Shown here one piece after another: positions 58,844-64,000 of a stretch of 64,000 bases of DNA (position 1 is its first letter; each line of letters begins with the position of its first letter). The stretch comes from Thermatribacter sp048814795 (GTDB taxonomy: Bacteria > Atribacterota > Atribacteria > Atribacterales > Thermatribacteraceae). The stretch is taken from assembly GCA_048814795.1 (NCBI GenBank), contig CP184673.1, positions 1,984,001 to 2,048,000 of the forward strand. The letters run 5' to 3'. The position numbers and the translations under genes were made by a program. The notes below the pieces were generated by a model that was not told the DNA's origin, ran no database searches, and saw nothing but the letters and a program-made list of their open reading frames with translations.

Positions 58844-60172
58844 TTATTTTCCTCCCTTCCTCGACCTGCGAATTATCTCTGCTTTGGCAAATTTTATACG
58901 GTGAGTTATGGGTATGCCAGCCGGACAAATATAAGCACAAACCCCACACTCTATGCAATCCATAGCCCTGAACTTCTCTGCTTCCTCAAAAGCTCCAAAT
59001 TCAGAAAGCCGGGCCAGCTGGCTGGGAATGAGGTTCATGGGACAGTGATTGACACACCTTCCACAGCGTATACAGGAATACTCTCTGGGAGGTCGGAATT
59101 CCCTCATAAAAAGAAATCCCGAAGTACCCTTGATAACCGGCACATTAAAAGAAACCTGGGCAATTCCCATCATGGGTCCTCCCATAATAACCTTGCGAGG
59201 AGGCTCTGTAAATCCGCCGCAAAGGCTTATCAAATCCTCAAGCAAAGTCCCAATCGGAACCAGAAAATTTCCACGCTCTTTTATACAGTCCCCGCTTACA
59301 GTGATTACCCGTTCCACAAGTGGTGTTCCCTCAAGAGCCATTCTTCCCAGTGCCCAGGCAGTTTGAACGTTATTGACCACGACTCCGACATCGAGAGGAA
59401 GGCCACCAGGCGGAACTTCCCGACCCAGGATAGCCAGAATTAGATGTTTTTCAGAACCTTGAGGATATTTAGTAGCCAGAGGAACCACCGTGGTGGGAAT
59501 GGTAAGCTGTTTTACCTTCTCTTTGAAAACCTGAATACAATCAGGCTTGTTCTCCTCAATGCCCACAAAAGCAGCTTTAGCTCCACAGGTACGAGCTAAA
59601 ATTCGCAAACCTACAAGAATTTCCTCCGTGCGCTCTAACATCACCCGATGGTCACAGGTAAGGTAGGGCTCGCATTCGGCACCATTAAGTATTAAATATT
59701 CGATCGTTTTCCCTTGAGGAGGGGAAACCTTAACGTGGGTCGGAAAGGCTGCTCCTCCCAGGCCAACCATACCTCCCTCACGAATCCACTTTCGTAAGAA
59801 ATCCGGCTCTAAATCCTCAATCGCTTCTACAGGTAAAGGTTCCTGATGCTCCTCCTCTTCACCATCCCTTTCTATGACAATCGCTTTGAAAATCCCCCGG
59901 GTCGGATGTGGCCAGTCGACTATAGCACTCACCACACCACTCACCGAAGCATGCAAGGGCGCACTCACAAAAGCATCGACATCCGCTATTTTTTGTCCCT
60001 TCCTTACCCGATCACCCTTTTTAACCAGCGCAGAAAGAGGTGCTCCGGTGTGTTGTATCAGGGGAAGAACCACCTTTTCCGGGGGCTCAATTACCCGAAT
60101 TGCGCTTGAAGACGTCAGCTCCTTAAAAGTACGGGGAGGATGTACCCCTTTAGGAAAAGTTTTTACCCTCAT
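58844..60172 (-). CDS. rnfC: Rnf complex subunit C (NADH and Fe-S)
   Basis: A 442-residue peripheral subunit carrying the FMN/NADH site. KTFPKGVHPP at the N-terminus, the Rossmann-like VGLGGAAFPTHVK (the NAD and FMN loop), the soluble-ligand-binding domain NVQTAWALGRMA and VSGDCIKERGNF, and two C-terminal [4Fe-4S] motifs (CIRCGRCVNHCPMNL, CIECGVCAYICPAGIP) are all present. It is the first gene of the rnf operon. GGAGGAG precedes the ATG. It begins 29 bases after the biotin carboxylase stop. Confidence 0.96.
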   Translation of the reverse strand: MRVKTFPKGVHPPRTFKELTSSSAIRVIEPPEKVVLPLIQHTGAPLSALVKKGDRVRKGQKIADVDAFVSAPLHASVSGVVSAIVDWPHPTRGIFKAIVIERDGEEEEHQEPLPVEAIEDLEPDFLRKWIREGGMVGLGGAAFPTHVKVSPPQGKTIEYLILNGAECEPYLTCDHRVMLERTEEILVGLRILARTCGAKAAFVGIEENKPDCIQVFKEKVKQLTIPTTVVPLATKYPQGSEKHLILAILGREVPPGGLPLDVGVVVNNVQTAWALGRMALEGTPLVERVITVSGDCIKERGNFLVPIGTLLEDLISLCGGFTEPPRKVIMGGPMMGIAQVSFNVPVIKGTSGFLFMREFRPPREYSCIRCGRCVNHCPMNLIPSQLARLSEFGAFEEAEKFRAMDCIECGVCAYICPAGIPITHRIKFAKAEIIRRSRKGGK

Positions 60173-60201
60173 ACCATATCTCCTCCATAGCTTCTTGATC
60201 G

Positions 60202-61548
60202 CTACTCCATAGCAAAATCTTCCTCAATAAAACGAGTGTGGAAACGACCCTTAATAAAATCCCCGTTTTGCAAGATTCGCAAATGGAAAGGAATGGTAGT
60301 AGATACGCCTTCTACAAAGAAAGAATGCAAAGCCTCGTAAGAACGCCGTAGAGCAAAATCCCGATTTTCATCCCAAACTATTAGCTTCGCAATTAAAGAG
60401 TCATAATAAGGCGGCACCACATATCCAGAGTAACAGTGTGAATCTACTCTGATACCCGGACCACGAGGTATTTCAAACCTGGTTATACGACCCGGAGAAG
60501 GAGTAAAGTTACGAAAAGGATCCTCGGCATTAATTCGCATTTCAACTGCGTGGCCCTTGAAAGCAATATCTTCCTGAACGAAAGGGAGTTTTTCGCCACT
60601 TGCTGTTTTAATCTGCTCCCGAACGATATCCACACCGGTAATCATCTCTGTAACCGGGTGCTCTACCTGAATACGGGCGTTAAGCTCCATAAAATAAAAA
60701 TCTCCCTCTTCGGTTACCAGAAATTCAAGGGTTCCACAAGTAGTATAATTAAGAGCCTGCGCCGCTTTAACCGCGTATTTTAAAATCTTGGTTCGTAATT
60801 CACCATCCAAAAAGCAAGCGGGAGCTTCTTCCAGTACTTTCTGACGTTTCCTTTGTAAAGAACATTCTCTTTCTCCAAGATGTACCACATTGCCAAAGCT
60901 GTCTGCAAGGATTTGCACCTCAATGTGGCGAGCACGTTCAATCTGCTTTTCAATGTACAGATCGGAACTTCCAAAGGCCATTTTGGCCTCGCGCGAAGCA
61001 CTTCGAAAAGCGTCTTCCAGTTCCTCCTCTGAGGCAACTACTCTAATACCTCTTCCACCACCCCCTAAACAAGCCTTAAGTAAAACAGGAAATCCCAACT
61101 CCCGGGCAACACTCAGCGCCTCTTTTTCGCTATGCAGTGGCTCCAGAGAGCCAGGAACTACTGGTATACCAGCCTGATGTAAAATTTTTTTGGTGAGCAA
61201 TTTATTTTTCATGGTTCTCAAAACATCTACCGAAGGACCAATAAAAACTATGTTGTTTTCCTGAAGTCTCTGTGCAAAAAGGGCATTTTCGGATAAAAAG
61301 CCATATCCCGGGTGCACTGCATCAGCCCGGGTTAAAAGGCAAGCTTCAATAATTTTGTCTATATTGAGATAGCTTTCCAAGGGGCTATTGCCACCCAGAG
61401 CAACTTTTTGATCCACAAAACGTAGATGCAGGAGATTGGCATCAGACTCAGAAAAAATACCCACTGTTTTAAGCCCTAACTCCCGACAGGCTCGAGTAAC
61501 TCTCAGGGCAATCTCTCCTCGATTGGCAATCAAAACCTTGGAAAACAA
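60202..61548 (-). CDS. accC: Biotin carboxylase (acetyl/propionyl-CoA or related)
   Basis: A 448-residue ATP-grasp biotin carboxylase. The N-terminal domain begins KVLIANRGEIALRVTRACRE. VHPGYGFLSENALF, the flexible glycine-rich loop LLKACLGGGGRGIR, GERECSLQRKRQKVLEEAPA, FYFMELNARIQVEHPVTEMITGVD and AINAEDP-like MRINAEDPFRNF are all intact, with the catalytic Lys and Glu. No biotin carrier or carboxyltransferase is in this window. The TTG start follows GGGAGG. It lies directly before rnfC, a pairing that may link carboxylation or decarboxylation energetics to Rnf, or just reflect shared expression. Confidence 0.95.
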   Translation of the reverse strand: MFSKVLIANRGEIALRVTRACRELGLKTVGIFSESDANLLHLRFVDQKVALGGNSPLESYLNIDKIIEACLLTRADAVHPGYGFLSENALFAQRLQENNIVFIGPSVDVLRTMKNKLLTKKILHQAGIPVVPGSLEPLHSEKEALSVARELGFPVLLKACLGGGGRGIRVVASEEELEDAFRSASREAKMAFGSSDLYIEKQIERARHIEVQILADSFGNVVHLGERECSLQRKRQKVLEEAPACFLDGELRTKILKYAVKAAQALNYTTCGTLEFLVTEEGDFYFMELNARIQVEHPVTEMITGVDIVREQIKTASGEKLPFVQEDIAFKGHAVEMRINAEDPFRNFTPSPGRITRFEIPRGPGIRVDSHCYSGYVVPPYYDSLIAKLIVWDENRDFALRRSYEALHSFFVEGVSTTIPFHLRILQNGDFIKGRFHTRFIEEDFAME

Positions 61549-61561
61549 AGCAAAAACCTCC

Positions 61562-62941
61562 CTAAATCGGAATTCTTTCCTCAGGATAAGCTATCAAACC
61601 CTTAATGTCTCGTCCCGGCCGGTACATGAGCAAAGTAAAAAGCCCCACTCTGCCCACGTACATAATAAGAATAATCAGTATTTTGGAAAGAGTCAAAAGA
61701 TGTGAAGTGATCCCCCGGGAAAGCCCCACTGTACCAAAAGCCGAGAAAACTTCGAAAACAATGTCTACCGGGTCATCCGGCTGGACAATAAACAAGATAA
61801 AACTTACTCCCACAATAAGAAATAGAGCAAGAAAGAAAAAGACAAACGCTTTGTAAACAGTAAGCTGTGCCACCTTACGATGTAAAAGCTCAACTCGATC
61901 TTCCTGACGAATAACACTTTTTACTGCTCCCAGGATAATTGCAAAAGTGGTGGTTTTAATGCCACCACCTGTGCCTCCTGGGGAAGCACCAATAAACATC
62001 AACGTCATAAGTAAAAGCGAAGTAGCTATACTCACTTGAGAAATAGGAACCGTATTGAAACCAGCAGTACGAGGCGTTACAGACTGGAAAAGTGCTGCCA
62101 GGATTTTACCACTCAGAGAAAGGTCCTTTAACACACCATTCCACTCCAGCAACAAAAACCCCAAAAAACCCAAGATAATGAGGAAAACAGTCATTTTTAT
62201 AACTACCCGGGCATGTAAGGAAGAAACGCGCCTGTTTTCGGAAATTTCTTTAATAACCATAAAGCCGATTCCTCCCAGTACAATGAGGCCAACAACCGTC
62301 AGGTTTACAAAAGGGTCTTCAACAAAGTTTTCCAGGCTATTTGTAAATACCGAAAATCCAGCATTGCAAAAGGCAGATATTGCATGAAATAAAGCCGAAA
62401 ACAGTGCCTGGGGAAACGAAAAATATTTTAAAAACCTTACCAAGAGAAACATAAAACCCACACCTTCGATAAACAGGGTGTATTTCACAATTAAAAGAAC
62501 AAAGCGAACTACGCCTCCCGGAGTATCCAAAGCCAGAGAATCTCTGATTGCCAGACGATCCCGATATTCAACGCGTCTACCCAGGGCAACCGCAACCAGC
62601 GTAGTCATGGTCATATAACCCAGACCACCAATTTGCAATAAAATTAGAATGGTCAACTGCCCCCAGAAAGAGAAAAATGTTGCGGTATCAACCACCGTAA
62701 GACCAGTAACGCAAACAGCTGAAGTAGAGGTAAACAGAGCATCCACAAAAGAAAGATGGTTGCCAGGAGCAACCATAAAAGACAAAGACAGAAAAAGTGC
62801 TCCCAAAAGAATTATTCCTATATAACCCAGCAGGATAACTTCAGAAGGGGACAGCGAACTAACTCTCTTTTTAAAACTTACTAACAATCTTGAGATACCT
62901 GTTACTTCTTTTCCTTCAGCAACTTCCTCAAGAAAATCCAT
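61562..62941 (-). CDS. TrkH/KtrB-family potassium uptake protein
   Basis: A 459-residue membrane protein of the Trk/Ktr ion-conducting subunit family with four pore repeats. Filters are visible as TSTSAVCVTGLTVVD (repeat 1), FHAISAFCNAGFSVF (repeat 2), VTPRTAGFNTVPI (repeat 3) and SAFGTVGLSRGITS (repeat 4). Gly in each filter is kept, so it is likely a K+ or Na+-linked transporter. The soluble TrkA/KtrA partner is not in this window. It lies 13 bases before accC. The ribosome site is weak (AGGAGC, far). Confidence 0.93.
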   Translation of the reverse strand: MDFLEEVAEGKEVTGISRLLVSFKKRVSSLSPSEVILLGYIGIILLGALFLSLSFMVAPGNHLSFVDALFTSTSAVCVTGLTVVDTATFFSFWGQLTILILLQIGGLGYMTMTTLVAVALGRRVEYRDRLAIRDSLALDTPGGVVRFVLLIVKYTLFIEGVGFMFLLVRFLKYFSFPQALFSALFHAISAFCNAGFSVFTNSLENFVEDPFVNLTVVGLIVLGGIGFMVIKEISENRRVSSLHARVVIKMTVFLIILGFLGFLLLEWNGVLKDLSLSGKILAALFQSVTPRTAGFNTVPISQVSIATSLLLMTLMFIGASPGGTGGGIKTTTFAIILGAVKSVIRQEDRVELLHRKVAQLTVYKAFVFFFLALFLIVGVSFILFIVQPDDPVDIVFEVFSAFGTVGLSRGITSHLLTLSKILIILIMYVGRVGLFTLLMYRPGRDIKGLIAYPEERIPI

Positions 62942-62961
62942 TAAGCGTTATCAAAGCTCCT

Positions 62962-64000
62962 CTATTTGAAACAACCATAAGTCCTGGCTTCTTCAAACAT
63001 GGCTACCACGTTTTCAGGAGGAACATCAGGTTGAATATCATGCACCGAAGTAAGCACATAACCCTCAGGACCCAGCTGGTCAATCCTGGTGCGTACCTCC
63101 TGACGTACCTCCTCTACAGTACCACGGGGAAGTACAAAAGTAGTGTCAATAGCTCCCCAAAAAGATAACTCCTTCCCAAACTTTTCTTTTAACAACGCCG
63201 GATCCATACCCTGCGCAGAAACCTGAACCGGATTCAAAATATCAACTCCAATTTCGATCAAGTCAGGTATGAACTGAACAATACTTCCGCAAGAATGATA
63301 AAGAAGCTTTGCTCGTGGAGCAAGTTTTTTAAGATTACGAAAGTATTCTTTGTGAAAAGGCTTGACGAGCTCACGATAGGTTTCAGGACTCATAATGACG
63401 TTCTCAGCAGTGGCCAGATCATCGCCAACGAAAATAACATCCAGAAACTCACCCACTTCCTGGAGGAAAAGAGAATAGCGGCGAAGTTGATAATCGTACA
63501 TCCCCTCCATAAGCTTTATGGCAAAATCCTTGTTAATCAGGAGGTCCATAAGGAAATTCTCAAACCCTCGCAAATACCAGCAGGGTTCAAAAATTCCAGT
63601 GTCGATCATATCTCCTACCAGGAGATACTTGCCTTCTTCGTAAATTCTTTGAGCTTTTTCTCTCAAGCCTTCGAGTTTCATGCTTTTTGCAGGATCTGGC
63701 CAGGGATAATCTTCAAGCTCCTCGATACCTTTCCCTGCTAAAGGGTGCTCAACCATATCATAGTAAAAACCATCCTCTGGCATACGGTAGACTATGCCAA
63801 ACTCGTTTTTGTAAGTGTGTTCGTCGATAATGGTTTTTTGAAAAACCGGCTGTGGATGAATACCACGAGTATCAATTTGTAGATATTCGAGTATTGCTTC
63901 ATCTATAAAAACGATCTGAAAATTCTCCATCATAAAACGAGTTTCACTTTCAATCCCCAGGTACGATTTGAGATTTTCATAAGCAACTCTGGTCATGGTG
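62962..64000 (-). CDS. Uroporphyrinogen decarboxylase-family protein, 5' end outside window
   Basis: At least 345 residues of a UroD-fold TIM barrel, a family that includes methyltransferases for methylamine, methanol or O-methyl substrates. YENLKSYLGI, VGDDLATAENVIMSPETYRELVKPFHKEYF, LLYHSCGSIVQFIPDLIEIGVDILNPVQV and VLTSVHDIQPDVPPENVVAMFE are typical. Relatives usually carry about 35 more N-terminal residues (a SRERVLAAL-type segment), so the frame probably continues past the right edge even though an ATG lies at 63996. The His-Cys in YHSCGS may bind zinc. It lies upstream of trkH on the same strand. Confidence 0.88.
   Translation of the reverse strand, partial: TMTRVAYENLKSYLGIESETRFMMENFQIVFIDEAILEYLQIDTRGIHPQPVFQKTIIDEHTYKNEFGIVYRMPEDGFYYDMVEHPLAGKGIEELEDYPWPDPAKSMKLEGLREKAQRIYEEGKYLLVGDMIDTGIFEPCWYLRGFENFLMDLLINKDFAIKLMEGMYDYQLRRYSLFLQEVGEFLDVIFVGDDLATAENVIMSPETYRELVKPFHKEYFRNLKKLAPRAKLLYHSCGSIVQFIPDLIEIGVDILNPVQVSAQGMDPALLKEKFGKELSFWGAIDTTFVLPRGTVEEVRQEVRTRIDQLGPEGYVLTSVHDIQPDVPPENVVAMFEEARTYGCFK

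Overview
The window is bacterial chromosome with dense, mostly co-oriented gene runs, short or overlapping gene junctions, strong Shine-Dalgarno sites and frequent TTG and GTG starts. An Rnf complex, RtcB with archease, a Thermotoga-like inositol gene set, several single-NBD sugar ABC transporters and a TM1266-like protein suggest an anaerobic sugar-fermenting bacterium, possibly thermophilic, of the Thermotogae, Atribacterota or Synergistetes type. The sequence does not settle the phylum. I saw no phage, insertion sequence or CRISPR array.

Left part (1-12.8 kb): a truncated DAHP synthase-prephenate dehydratase fusion, mgtE, a flavodoxin-like protein, a DUF71 ATPase, an unannotated 56-residue membrane protein, a YjbQ protein, a strong candidate small RNA (about 5004-5099), an alpha/beta hydrolase, a sugar ABC transporter (6.2-8.9 kb), YbjQ, UbiB, a SecB-like protein that seems to start at AUU, and a ClC channel.

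Centre (12.8-30.9 kb): a large divergent catabolic locus around a LacI-type regulator at 26.25 kb. Leftward run: IolM, IolN, ABC transporter, IolG, a TIM-barrel isomerase, UxaE, a mannonate-oxidoreductase-like SDR, a gluconokinase-like FGGY kinase, an SIS protein and a PfkB kinase. Rightward run: LacI, IolO, 6-phosphogluconate dehydrogenase and a LarA-type nickel racemase/epimerase. Together they suggest myo-inositol going through tagaturonate, fructuronate and mannonate. A LarA-type 2-epimerase would then make gluconate, and kinase plus Gnd would yield ribulose 5-phosphate. That lower half would be a new route and is the main finding.

Right part: M23 peptidase, ParB/ParA, tRNA-Ser(UGA), an oxidoreductase, SerS, RtcB/archease and a hydroxyacid dehydrogenase (31-39.7 kb). 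Then come a tandem DJ-1 protein, a decayed methyltransferase gene, a second kinase/SDR pair, an acetamidase-like protein with a second LarA-like protein, and a large beta-helix lipoprotein (40-50.4 kb). Last is a leftward series (64-50.5 kb): a UroD-family protein running off the edge, TrkH, biotin carboxylase, RnfCDGEAB, an FGGY kinase, a TM1266-like regulator, a phosphatase and L-fucose isomerase. Long perfect stem-loops between genes recur across the window, including just after both transporter binding-protein genes.
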